10,026 nucleotides of DNA from Alphaproteobacteria bacterium UBA3650 (GTDB lineage Bacteria; Pseudomonadota; Alphaproteobacteria; CAAHEQ01; UBA3637), in assembly GCA_002373815.1 (NCBI GenBank), contig DFKH01000129.1, forward strand, positions 1 through 10,026, written 5' to 3'. A program made the translations under genes and the position numbers. This document shows, one piece after another, positions 1-6,675 of the stretch. Each line of letters begins with the position of its first letter. Positions within the stretch are counted from its first letter, which is position 1. The notes below the pieces were generated by a model. That model saw only the letters and a list, made by a program, of their open reading frames with translations, had not been told where the DNA came from and did not search any database.

Positions 1-2
1 TT

Positions 3-485
3 ATAGGTAACGCAACTTCTAAATTAAACATTCAACAAGCAAAACTTTGGTTCTGGCTGTTTTCTGCCTTGATGGGAATCAGCTTAGGAAATTTGTTGTT
101 TATTTATTCTGGTGCAGCAATGTTTCAAGCTTTTGTTATCACTGCGGGAATGTTTTTTGCTTTGGCCCTCTTTGGCACAAAAACAACCCGTGATTTAAAT
201 AGTCTAGGACGATTTTTAATCATTGGTCTCATTGGCATTATTTTGGCAGGCATCGTGAATATTTTCATAAAATCTAGTCAATTTAATTTCATATTGAATG
301 TCTTATCTGTGATTGTGTTTATGGGACTAACCATCTATGATACAAATCGCCTAAAGGCAGCATACCAACCCTCTGACTCATCAGAAGTGGTACAGGCAAA
401 AGCAATCCAAGGAGCTTTGGCATTGTATCTGGACTTCATCAATCTATTCCGTCTAGTTCTTTATTTTTTAAACAATAGGAGATAA
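3..485 (+). CDS. Bax inhibitor-1 (BI-1/YccA/YbhL) family membrane protein, 5' truncated
   Basis: The reading frame is open from the first bases of the window, so the N-terminus lies outside it. The visible 160 residues are almost entirely hydrophobic helices separated by short loops, including an internal Thr-Ile-Tyr-Asp-Thr-Asn-Arg-Leu stretch followed by a helix with LYLDFINLF near the C-terminus. That acidic, Asp-containing end is typical of the BI-1/TMBIM family (YbhL and YccA in E. coli). Family members have about seven membrane helices and around 220-240 residues, so roughly 60-80 residues are missing. Homologues act as inner-membrane pH- or calcium-sensitive channels or as partners of the FtsH protease; which applies here is unknown. 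A TTG/ATG pair at 69-74 could be mistaken for a start, but the frame upstream of it is open and continues the family pattern. The stop is one nucleotide before the next ATG, so the two genes are probably co-transcribed. Family call is strong; function is inferred. Confidence 0.88.
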   Translation: MGNATSKLNIQQAKLWFWLFSALMGISLGNLLFIYSGAAMFQAFVITAGMFFALALFGTKTTRDLNSLGRFLIIGLIGIILAGIVNIFIKSSQFNFILNVLSVIVFMGLTIYDTNRLKAAYQPSDSSEVVQAKAIQGALALYLDFINLFRLVLYFLNNRR

Positions 486-486
486 A

Positions 487-1110
487 ATGCGTATTTTATT
501 ATTCATGATAGGTCTTTTGTTAACTGGAAATTTGCAGGCTCGTGAAATAACAGATTTACGTGAATTTGGTGATGTTTCCACCTCCACTATGTATTTGTTC
601 AGTTCCCCCACCTGCCCACATTGTCGCGACTTTCATAAATCTATTTTTCCAGAACTTATCAAACGCTATGTAACACCTAAAAAAGCACAAATTATTATTG
701 TGGATATGCCATATGACACAAATGCAATGAAAGCTGTTATGCTGATGCGTTGCTTACCTGATGAAAAATCAAAAAAAATGATGAGCTGGTTATTTGAAAA
801 TCAAGTCAAATGGGTGTCATCCAAAAATCCTGAGTCACTCTTGCAACAATATGCGGCTGTATTGGGAATGACACAAAATACTTATAAAGAGTGCTTAGAG
901 AACAAAAAGTTACAAGAAGCCATTGAACAACAACGAGATACCATCAGCCGCTTGTATGGCGTTCATGGATGGCCGACCATAGCTTTACGCCAAGGAAATA
1001 GTGTCAAAATTTATTCAGGAACAGACAAAAAAGCGATTCTATATGGTCTGGAAACAGATATCAAAAGTTTTCAAGAGGAACAGAAGAAACGCCTTGCGAA
1101 ATCGAAATGA
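487..1110 (+). CDS. Secreted thioredoxin-fold (DsbA-like) thiol-disulfide oxidoreductase with CPHC active site
   Basis: The 207-residue product starts with a classic signal peptide: Met-Arg, a hydrophobic core, and a likely cleavage site after Leu-Gln-Ala at residue 18, so it should act in the periplasm. The active-site motif is Cys43-Pro-His-Cys46, the CPHC form used by DsbA-type oxidants, in the context FSSPTCPHC. The cis-proline loop is Gly-Trp-Pro163-Thr, preceded by Gly-Val-His as in DsbA-like/thioredoxin_4 proteins. A helical insert (about 75-155) carries two further cysteines, Cys89 and Cys136. The C-terminus is lysine-rich. The likely role is oxidation or isomerisation of disulfides in exported proteins. 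The Shine-Dalgarno AGGAGA (477-482) lies in the end of the upstream BI-1 gene, so translation is probably coupled. The last 50 nt overlap the 3' end of the convergent yejF-like gene. Family is secure; the exact Dsb subtype and its redox partner cannot be read from the sequence. Confidence 0.9.
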   Translation: MRILLFMIGLLLTGNLQAREITDLREFGDVSTSTMYLFSSPTCPHCRDFHKSIFPELIKRYVTPKKAQIIIVDMPYDTNAMKAVMLMRCLPDEKSKKMMSWLFENQVKWVSSKNPESLLQQYAAVLGMTQNTYKECLENKKLQEAIEQQRDTISRLYGVHGWPTIALRQGNSVKIYSGTDKKAILYGLETDIKSFQEEQKKRLAKSK

Positions 1111-2461
1111 CACGATGCGCCAAAGCTTTCAAAGAACGATTATCATGTGTAATAAAAAGATAACTGAGATGTTCCGTTTTTTGTAACTCTTGTAATAATT
1201 TTAAAATATGGATTTGAGTTTGAACATCCAATTGTGTTGTAATTTCATCTAAAATTAAAACACAAGGTTTTAATATCAACGCTCGCACCAAAGCAACACG
1301 AACACGCTGTCCTCCAGACAGTTCATGCGGATAACGATGTACAATATCTGAATTCAAATGAACTTGTTGCAAAATTTGAGCAAGACGATCTTCCACATTT
1401 TCAATATGATGAATGCGAGCACCCTCCATAATAATGTCTTTAACCATCCAACGAGGATTTAAAGAAGAAAATGGATCCTGAAAGACCATTTGAATTTCTT
1501 GACGAGCTTGTTTTAGTGCCTTTCCTTTTAATTTGAAAAAATTCCGCCCATTTAAAATCACATCACCTGTTGCATCAATTAAACGTGCAATTGCAAATCC
1601 AATGGAACTTTTACCACTGCCACTTTCACCAATCAATCCAAGCGTTTCTCCTTGATGAAGTGTACAATTAAAATCATGAACAACATGATTATTTCCATAA
1701 CATACATTCAAATGTCTAACATCCAAAACAACATTTTCATTATTACATGGCTCAGAAGAGGAAAATACAGGTAAAGCACTATTTTGATCCGCCAGAACTT
1801 TTCCCTCATCCATCATATAAACTTGATTGGCAATTTGTTTCACAATCGCCAAATCATGTGTAATAAATAAAATTGCCAAATTCAACTCTTTTTGAAGCCT
1901 TTTTAACAGCATTAAAATCTGCGTTTGCGTTTCAGCATCCAAAGCCGTTGTTGGCTCGTCTGCAATCAACAATTGAGGATTGCCCGCCAACGCCATAGCA
2001 ATCAACACGCGCTGTCTTTCACCCCCAGACAGCTCATGGGGATAACTTTTGAAAATACGACGGGGATTTTTTAAATCAACCATATGAAATAAATCTAAAA
2101 CATGCTGTTTTACAGGATTATTATCGTGTAATATTAAACTTTCCATAACTTGCTTACCAACAACATGCAAAGGATTAAGTGCTGTCATGGGCTCTTGAAA
2201 AATCATAGCAATCTTTCCTCCACGAATTTTACACATTTGCCTTTCATCCAATGTCATCAAGTCTGTGTCTTCAAAAAAAATATGTCCCGTTATAGTTGCT
2301 TGAGGTTGTAACCGTAAAATCGCTCTTGCCAAAGTTGTTTTGCCACATCCACTAGGTCCAATCAAAGCCACACATTGCCCTGCTTCAATCCCCAAATTCG
2401 CCTCTTTGACAGCAACAGCATGTCTAAAATGGACATTTAAATTTTTGATATTAAGCAGCAT
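1061..2461 (-). CDS. yejF: Peptide ABC transporter, fused double ATPase subunit (YejF-like, shortened)
   Basis: This 466-residue protein joins two nucleotide-binding domains. Domain 1 has Walker A GPSGCGKTT (35-43), Q-loop FQEP (88-91), signature LSGGERQ (144-150), Walker B LLIADEP (164-170) and switch His202. Domain 2 has Walker A GESGSGKSS (278-286), FQDP (327-330), signature LSGGQRV (381-387), Walker B VLILDE (401-406) and switch His439. It powers the YejB/YejE channel at the inner membrane. The start is set at 2461 rather than at an in-frame ATG at 2515, because a strong AGGAGG sits 6 nt before it and the YejF-like N-terminus begins there; it overlaps yejE by 11 nt. E. coli YejF is about 530 residues. 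Here the oligopeptide-transporter C-terminal segment with the HPYT-type motif is absent after both domains. After the second Walker B the usual DEPT is DEIT. Its 3' end runs 50 nt into the convergent oxidoreductase gene. Confidence 0.92.
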   Translation of the reverse strand: MLLNIKNLNVHFRHAVAVKEANLGIEAGQCVALIGPSGCGKTTLARAILRLQPQATITGHIFFEDTDLMTLDERQMCKIRGGKIAMIFQEPMTALNPLHVVGKQVMESLILHDNNPVKQHVLDLFHMVDLKNPRRIFKSYPHELSGGERQRVLIAMALAGNPQLLIADEPTTALDAETQTQILMLLKRLQKELNLAILFITHDLAIVKQIANQVYMMDEGKVLADQNSALPVFSSSEPCNNENVVLDVRHLNVCYGNNHVVHDFNCTLHQGETLGLIGESGSGKSSIGFAIARLIDATGDVILNGRNFFKLKGKALKQARQEIQMVFQDPFSSLNPRWMVKDIIMEGARIHHIENVEDRLAQILQQVHLNSDIVHRYPHELSGGQRVRVALVRALILKPCVLILDEITTQLDVQTQIHILKLLQELQKTEHLSYLFITHDNRSLKALAHRVISISQGVSSVPLENF

Positions 2462-3485
2462 CTTCTTCCTCCTCTTTGGCATAAGGATCCAACGCAGTAC
2501 GCACGCCATCCCCAATCAACAACAAAGCAGCCAACAAAATCGTCATCAATATAAAAACACTTAAACCGATCCATGGGGCATTCAAATTTTCTTTTGCCTC
2601 ACGAATCAATTCACCCAAACTGGGCGTTCCAACGGGCAATCCCAGACCCAAAAAATCCAACGCAGACAAAGCCACAATTGCCCCCGATAAAATAAATGGC
2701 AAATAGGTTGTTGTTGCAATCAATGCATTTGGTAAAATATGACGTACCATCACATTTAAATCACTTGCGCCCAAGGCCTTTGCAGCTCGCACATAATCCA
2801 AAGAACGCACACGCAAAAACTCTGCACGCACAACCCCCGTTAAACTGGGCCAACTAAACAATACCAAAATAACAAGCAATGTCCAAAATGTAGGTTGCAA
2901 AAAACCTGCCAAAATAATCAAAATAAACAATTGAGGCAAACTTCCCCAAATTTCAATAAATCGTCCAATGACTAAATCTGTTTTGCCAGCAAAGTACCCT
3001 TGAAGAGCCCCCACACAAAAACCAACAACAGAAGCAAATAACGTCAATAATAAACCAAAACATAAAGACAAACGCAAACTATATAATAATCTGGCAAGCA
3101 AATCACGCCCTTGATCATCTGTCCCTAACCAATGAGTTGAACTTGGTGCCACAGGAAAAGGAGATGTGGACAAATAATCCACTGTATCTGATCCATAACG
3201 AATCGGTGCCCATAGCGCCCACCCACTTTTTTGAATCTGAGCCTGTGTAAAAGGATCTTGGTAATCAGCATATGTGGGTAAATTCCCCCCCAACATTTCA
3301 TCAGTTATATTTTGTACAAATGGCATATATAAGTGATTTTGATATTTCAGTAAAAGAGGCTTTTCATTGGCTAATACAGGCGATAAAAGTGCCAATAAAA
3401 ACAAAGCAACAAATAACCACAAAGACACAAGCGCTAGCTTGTTTCTGCAAAATATCTTTTTGCGCCGTTCAAATAAAGGACTCAT
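2451..3485 (-). CDS. yejE: Peptide ABC transporter permease (YejE-like)
   Basis: The 344-residue inner-membrane permease aligns closely by eye with E. coli YejE (341 residues). It has a cytoplasmic N-terminus and a first membrane helix (about 18-38). A periplasmic stretch follows with the family blocks EKPLLLKY (41-48), YADYQDP (72-78) and GWALWAPIRYG (88-98), then HWLGTDDQGRD (118-128), which precedes the main BPD_transp_1 domain. The cytoplasmic EAA loop that docks onto the ATPase is DYVRAAKALGAS (230-241), ending in HILPNA. About six membrane helices are visible in total. It pairs with the YejB-like protein to form the channel for short peptides; E. coli Yej also imports microcin C. The start at 3485 overlaps the yejB stop by 4 nt (ATGA) and has a GGAGGG ribosome site, so the two are translationally coupled. 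The C-terminus is unusually acidic (EEEEDAA); the bases that encode it also carry the ribosome-binding site of yejF. Confidence 0.94.
   Translation of the reverse strand: MSPLFERRKKIFCRNKLALVSLWLFVALFLLALLSPVLANEKPLLLKYQNHLYMPFVQNITDEMLGGNLPTYADYQDPFTQAQIQKSGWALWAPIRYGSDTVDYLSTSPFPVAPSSTHWLGTDDQGRDLLARLLYSLRLSLCFGLLLTLFASVVGFCVGALQGYFAGKTDLVIGRFIEIWGSLPQLFILIILAGFLQPTFWTLLVILVLFSWPSLTGVVRAEFLRVRSLDYVRAAKALGASDLNVMVRHILPNALIATTTYLPFILSGAIVALSALDFLGLGLPVGTPSLGELIREAKENLNAPWIGLSVFILMTILLAALLLIGDGVRTALDPYAKEEEEDAA
2462..2473 (-). promoter_or_regulatory. Strong ribosome-binding site that fixes the yejF start
   Basis: On the minus strand AGGAGG occupies 2473-2468, six bases before the ATG at 2461. 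This is near-consensus and lies inside the last codons of yejE, where it encodes the acidic EEEE tail of that protein. It decides between the ATG at 2461 and the longer in-frame ATG at 2515, which has no such site and would add an unrelated basic N-terminal stretch. Confidence 0.85.
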
Positions 3486-4525
3486 TCGCGACGCCCTCCA
3501 AAATGAATACGAGGATCAACTAATGTGTACACAAAATCGCTGAGTACATTCAACAACAATCCCAACAAACCAAACAGATACAATGTACCAAAAACAACAG
3601 GATAATCCCGATTCTGTAAAGCTTCATAACCAAGCAAGCCCAATCCATCTAAAGAAAAAATGACTTCAATCAACATAGAACCAGTGAATAACATTCCAAT
3701 CAGCATAGCAGGAAAGCCCGCCAAAACAAGCAACATCGCATTTCTGAAAACGTGCCTCCACAAAACACGCGCAGAGTTACATCCTTTTGCCTTCGCCGTC
3801 AAAACATAGGCTTTACCTAACTCATCCAAAAAAGAATTGCGCGTTAAAAAACAAAGCCCTGCAATACCTCCAATACTAATGGACAAAACAGGCAACGTAA
3901 TGTGCCATAAATAATCACAAATGCGCCCCCACCATGATAATTCAGACCAATTTTCAGATACTAATCCACGCAATGGAAACCAATTTAAGTAATGCCCCCC
4001 CGCAAAAAATATCACTAACAAAATTGCCAATAAAAAAGCTGGCACAGCATAGCCAAGTGTCAAAAGAAACGTCGTTCCTTTGTCAAAGAAAGACCCAACT
4101 TTAACGGCTTTTCGCACGCCCAATGGAATAGCAATCAAATAAATCAACAAAGTAGAAAAAATACCTAATGACAAAGAAACTGGCATCTTTTCTTTAATCA
4201 AAGCCAAAACTGTCTTATCTTGATAAAAACTTTTACCAAAATCAAACATCATATAGTTTTTAAGTAATTCTCCAAAACGCACCCAAAGAGGTTTATCAAA
4301 GCCAAATTGTTGATTTAATTCCTCCCGCATTTGTTCAATATAGGCCCGTTGCTTAGAATCTGAACCACCACCCGTTTCACTCACAACCATTTCACCTTGC
4401 ATCTTCATCATCATGTGTTCCACTGGACCACCAGGGGTCATCTGAATCAAAACAAAGTTTAACGCCACAATACCAAACAAGGTGACGGGAATCAATAACA
4501 ATCTTTTGAGCCAATATTTTTTCAT
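3482..4525 (-). CDS. yejB: Peptide ABC transporter permease (YejB-like)
   Basis: The 347-residue inner-membrane permease matches E. coli YejB (364 residues) over its whole length. It shows an N-terminal KRLLLIPVTLFGIVALNF helix, the QMTPGGPVE block (28-36), a periplasmic segment with QFGFDKPLWVRF (73-84), and DFGKSF (95-100). The core helices include GYAVPAFLLAILLV (158-171) and FAGGHYLNWFPLRGLVS (174-190). The EAA loop is YVLTAKAKG (240-248), followed by LWRHVFRNAMLL, and the end is LVDPRIHFGGR. The periplasmic loop after PGGPVE is shorter than in E. coli (residues 37-72 replace a longer Gly-rich stretch), which explains the reduced length. It overlaps the upstream J-domain gene by 4 nt (ATGA), and AGGGAGAAG lies just before the start. 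The channel partner is the YejE-like protein encoded next. In most genomes yejA, the periplasmic binding protein, comes directly before yejB; here a J-domain gene takes that place. Confidence 0.95.
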   Translation of the reverse strand: MKKYWLKRLLLIPVTLFGIVALNFVLIQMTPGGPVEHMMMKMQGEMVVSETGGGSDSKQRAYIEQMREELNQQFGFDKPLWVRFGELLKNYMMFDFGKSFYQDKTVLALIKEKMPVSLSLGIFSTLLIYLIAIPLGVRKAVKVGSFFDKGTTFLLTLGYAVPAFLLAILLVIFFAGGHYLNWFPLRGLVSENWSELSWWGRICDYLWHITLPVLSISIGGIAGLCFLTRNSFLDELGKAYVLTAKAKGCNSARVLWRHVFRNAMLLVLAGFPAMLIGMLFTGSMLIEVIFSLDGLGLLGYEALQNRDYPVVFGTLYLFGLLGLLLNVLSDFVYTLVDPRIHFGGRRE

Positions 4526-5070
4526 TCTTCTCCCTTTTCTAAATACGCCACAATAGCCGTATAACTTTCAGTTAAACGTTGAAATAAACTAGCATCCTTT
4601 TGTGTAACATCCGGATGATAGCGCTTTGCCAACTTTTTATACTGCTTTTTCACTTTGTCCATTGTCAATGGCTCTTCTAACTCCATAAAAACTAAAGCAT
4701 CTTGCAAACGACGCGAAAAACGAGATTCATTTTGGGGAGGATTATAATGGCCACTCATCCCTAATTGACTTTCATCAAAAAAATGAAACTTATCACTCAC
4801 CTTACCACGAACCACACGCGCAGATCCCCCCATACCCAATTTCCATGTAGGTCTTTGCCAAGTCACATCATTTTGCAGTTGAGCCTCAATTTGTTCTGGC
4901 GACAACCCCGCCAAGAAATCCCATTTTTTATTGTATTCTTGTACATGTTTAAGACAAAACCAATAATGTGCTCGCAAAGATCGATCTTTTGGCGCACGAT
5001 ATTCAGCAGGCTCCGAACAGCCTGGAAATTCACATATATGCAAAACTGTCTTTTTTTCTTGTCTTTTCAT
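4522..5070 (-). CDS. J-domain (DnaJ-like) protein with N-terminal Cys/His cluster
   Basis: The 182-residue soluble protein ends in a J domain (about 125-180). This has the helix II lysine/arginine face KKQYKKLAKRYH and the His152-Pro-Asp154 tripeptide needed to stimulate Hsp70 (DnaK) ATPase activity. The order is reversed relative to classical DnaJ, with the J domain at the C-terminus. The N-terminal half contains Cys13, Cys18, Cys39 and His42 in a CEFPGC ... FCLKH arrangement that could bind one zinc ion, followed by the WDFLAGLSPEQIEAQ block. This N-terminal region plus C-terminal J domain is a known alphaproteobacterial co-chaperone family of unassigned client. It is the first gene of the yej-like minus-strand operon and overlaps yejB by 4 nt, which is unusual. 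No Shine-Dalgarno is visible before the ATG at 5070, so the message may be leaderless. The client and any link to peptide import are unknown. Confidence 0.88.
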   Translation of the reverse strand: MKRQEKKTVLHICEFPGCSEPAEYRAPKDRSLRAHYWFCLKHVQEYNKKWDFLAGLSPEQIEAQLQNDVTWQRPTWKLGMGGSARVVRGKVSDKFHFFDESQLGMSGHYNPPQNESRFSRRLQDALVFMELEEPLTMDKVKKQYKKLAKRYHPDVTQKDASLFQRLTESYTAIVAYLEKGEE

Positions 5071-5087
5071 ACTTAAAGTTGTATAAT
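5059..5087 (+). promoter_or_regulatory. Candidate sigma70-type promoter for the RHH gene
   Basis: TTGTCT (5059-5064) and TATAAT (5082-5087) are separated by exactly 17 nt. This matches 4 of 6 and 6 of 6 consensus positions and predicts a start near 5094, about 80 nt before the RHH ATG. The -35 element lies inside the first codons of the divergent J-domain gene. A second perfect TATAAT at 5139-5144 is closer to the gene but has no recognisable -35 at normal spacing, so either or both could be used. Confidence 0.5.
5080..5085 (-). promoter_or_regulatory. Possible -10 box for the J-domain/yej operon (leaderless message)
   Basis: On the minus strand TATACA occupies 5085-5080 and would place transcription start around 5073, only about 3 nt before the ATG at 5070. 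No Shine-Dalgarno precedes that ATG, whereas every other gene in the operon has one, so leaderless translation would fit. The -35 region (CTAAGA, 3 of 6) is weak. The site overlaps the plus-strand -10 box at 5082-5087, so the divergent promoters would compete. Confidence 0.25.
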
Positions 5088-5175
5088 AAAAAAATAATAC
5101 ACTCTTAGGTTGCGAAAACTTTTTTCTCTACCCATAAGTATAATGTATTTTTAACCAAAAAGAAAGGAGAAACAA

Positions 5176-5454
5176 ATGTTAGTTTGTAAAAATGTTATTG
5201 TGAATGGCCGTAGAACAAGTATGCGTTTAGACAGAGAAACATGGATTTCCTTGGCTGACATCTGTGAACGCGAAGGTTTAACGATTCATGAATTATGCTC
5301 TAAAATCGATTCTGCAAAAGGTCAATCGGGTCTTTCTTCTGCAACGCGATTATTTGTACTAACATATTTCAGATGCGTCCTCAATAAATATGAAAAAACA
5401 AACGAAAATTTTGGAAAAGATTTTAATCCAAATTTTGTCTTACAACATGTCTAA
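5176..5454 (+). CDS. Ribbon-helix-helix (RHH_4-type) DNA-binding protein
   Basis: The 92-residue protein carries the alphaproteobacterial RHH_4 pattern. An N-terminal strand RRTSMRLDRETW (12-23) would insert in the DNA major groove. A helix, SLADICEREG, and a turn lead into LTIHELCSKIDSAKG (35-49) as the second helix. A closing segment LSSATRLFVLTYFR (53-66) is diagnostic of this family. RHH proteins dimerise through the strand and normally repress promoters with inverted or direct repeats. The C-terminal 25 residues are Asn/Phe-rich and not part of the fold. The start has AGGAGA 5 nt upstream. The gene stands alone between two promoters: a divergent one upstream, and one for the membrane protein/coupling protein operon downstream. 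Both gaps share an 11-bp element, which makes autoregulation and control of the downstream operon plausible but unproven. No hairpin terminator was seen after the stop. Confidence 0.85.
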   Translation: MLVCKNVIVNGRRTSMRLDRETWISLADICEREGLTIHELCSKIDSAKGQSGLSSATRLFVLTYFRCVLNKYEKTNENFGKDFNPNFVLQHV

Positions 5455-5500
5455 ATAAAAAAAAGAAAAAGTCCATTTTTTTACTGGTAAATCTCTTTCG

Positions 5501-5525
5501 TTTCTTGTATAATACATTCAAGAAA
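5501..5525 (+). promoter_or_regulatory. -10 box framed by a perfect 7-bp inverted repeat (candidate promoter/operator)
   Basis: TTTCTTG (5501-5507) and its exact reverse complement CAAGAAA (5519-5525) flank a consensus TATAAT at 5508-5513, with 11 nt between the arms. Transcription would start near 5520, about 22 nt before the ATG at 5542. The -35 region at 17 nt spacing reads TGGTAA (5485-5490, 3 of 6), so the promoter looks activator-dependent or weak. The placement of the repeat across the -10 element is typical of a repressor operator, and the RHH protein encoded just upstream is the obvious candidate to bind it. Confidence 0.5.
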
Positions 5526-5541
5526 AGCAAGAAGGGTCTTT

Positions 5542-6675
5542 ATGCAAAAGAAGGAATGGCAAAGAAATGTTGTAATCGGAATCGTTGTCGCCGCGATATT
5601 TTTCGGATGGTGGCTTCGTGGTTTTTTATACAGCAATTGGCGATTTCAATTGTTTTCACGCCGCTCTTGGGCATACGTTGCCAACGAATTTGAATCTGGA
5701 TGGATGTTAAATGCTAAAAGCGATTGGATTTTCTTAATTACGCTGCTGTTAGCAATCCCCTTGTTTTTATATATTTGGTATTTATGTACAAAAATTCGTT
5801 GGCGCAAACTCATCAAAAAAACATGGAAATGGATTGTGGCATTAGTGGCAGCATTATTTGCAGGCAAAGCAATCGCATACCACACAAACAAGAAAAAGAA
5901 AAAAACAACATTGGCACCCCCACCCCCCGCCATCTTACCAAAGTCTTCTTCCTCAAGCGCACGGCCACGCCCAATGGGACTATCTTCTGCCATACTAAAT
6001 ATGCCAACACAGGAAACAACTTATGGCACTGCACCAACATTTTCAGGAACAGCTGCTTCGACAATGCAAACACCCCCTCCCTATTCTACCCCAGAACCAG
6101 CTTGGCAAACAGATTCATTTAAAGATGATGTTTCAAATATTCCATTGGAAGATATTCAATTACCCCAGCGCGAACCAGTGGTGGAAGATATTCCTCAATT
6201 ATTCACAGGGGCTGGCTATCAATTGATCGAAAATGTCAAAACTTCCTTGCAAACACTAGACTTCTTAGCCGTAGCTAGCGATCGTGTTTATGCTGTCTTA
6301 ATAGATAAGGAAGCGGGAGACTGGTTAGCGGAAGAAGAACCCTTTAATGGTGAAGCGCCTTTGTGGTTTTCAGAAGTGGATCACCGTGTTTCTCCGATTT
6401 ATGAATTACGGCAAAGCGTGACCGAATTACAAACAAAAATTACACCCGATTTCCCTGATAAAACGATTCATGCATTTATGATTGAACAAAAAGGAAACAT
6501 CATCAATGCAGAAGAAATGTTGCGCACGTGGAAAGAATTAGATGTTATCGTATCACGCACAGATATTGGAGGAACGGAAGATCTACCAATCACGGCATTA
6601 GCAATTGAAAGTACGAATCCAGCCTCTCCGGCTGAAATTGAAGGAATAACAAAGTTAGTTAAGGGAGAAGATTAA
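5542..6675 (+). CDS. Three-helix membrane protein with proline-rich linker and NERD-like C-terminal domain, coupling-protein partner
   Basis: I do not recognise a named family over the full 377 residues. Three membrane helices are visible, at about 10-30, 62-82 and 96-113. A lysine run (117-121), then a Pro/Ser/Thr-rich low-complexity linker (about 122-190) and an acidic stretch with LPQREPVVEDIP follow. A compact globular domain occupies about 220-350. Its order is helix (GYQLIENVKTSL), strand (LDFLAVA), strand (VYAVLIDKEAGDW), helix after SP (SPIYELRQSVTELQ), strand (IHAFMIEQ), helix and strand (VIVSRT). That order and the D...IDKE..GDW hairpin resemble the NERD / PD-(D/E)xK nuclease fold, but the expected ExK is replaced by Asp255-Lys-Glu257, so activity is doubtful. 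The stop overlaps the coupling-protein ATG by 1 nt, implying coupled synthesis and probably a shared complex. The start at 5542 follows AAGAAGGG. Gene reality is firm; the fold call is inference. Confidence 0.7.
   Translation: MQKKEWQRNVVIGIVVAAIFFGWWLRGFLYSNWRFQLFSRRSWAYVANEFESGWMLNAKSDWIFLITLLLAIPLFLYIWYLCTKIRWRKLIKKTWKWIVALVAALFAGKAIAYHTNKKKKKTTLAPPPPAILPKSSSSSARPRPMGLSSAILNMPTQETTYGTAPTFSGTAASTMQTPPPYSTPEPAWQTDSFKDDVSNIPLEDIQLPQREPVVEDIPQLFTGAGYQLIENVKTSLQTLDFLAVASDRVYAVLIDKEAGDWLAEEEPFNGEAPLWFSEVDHRVSPIYELRQSVTELQTKITPDFPDKTIHAFMIEQKGNIINAEEMLRTWKELDVIVSRTDIGGTEDLPITALAIESTNPASPAEIEGITKLVKGED

Noticed and set aside
2451..2515. Longer YejF start at 2515
   Set aside because: The extra 18 residues are unlike the family N-terminus, overlap yejE further, and lack a ribosome site, while AGGAGG sits 6 nt before the ATG at 2461.
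5139..5144. TATAAT as the main promoter of the RHH gene
   Set aside because: The hexamer is perfect, but no -35 element is visible at 16-18 nt, and the site at 5082-5087 has a better-spaced partner. It may still be a secondary start.
5455..5541. Rho-independent terminator after the RHH gene
   Set aside because: There are A and T runs but no stable GC-bearing stem next to a T tract; the only clear inverted repeat (5501-5525) brackets a -10 box.
5646..5993. Minus-strand open frame antisense to the membrane protein
   Set aside because: It mirrors the lysine and proline runs of the real gene as poly-Phe and Gly, has no ribosome site and no family resemblance.
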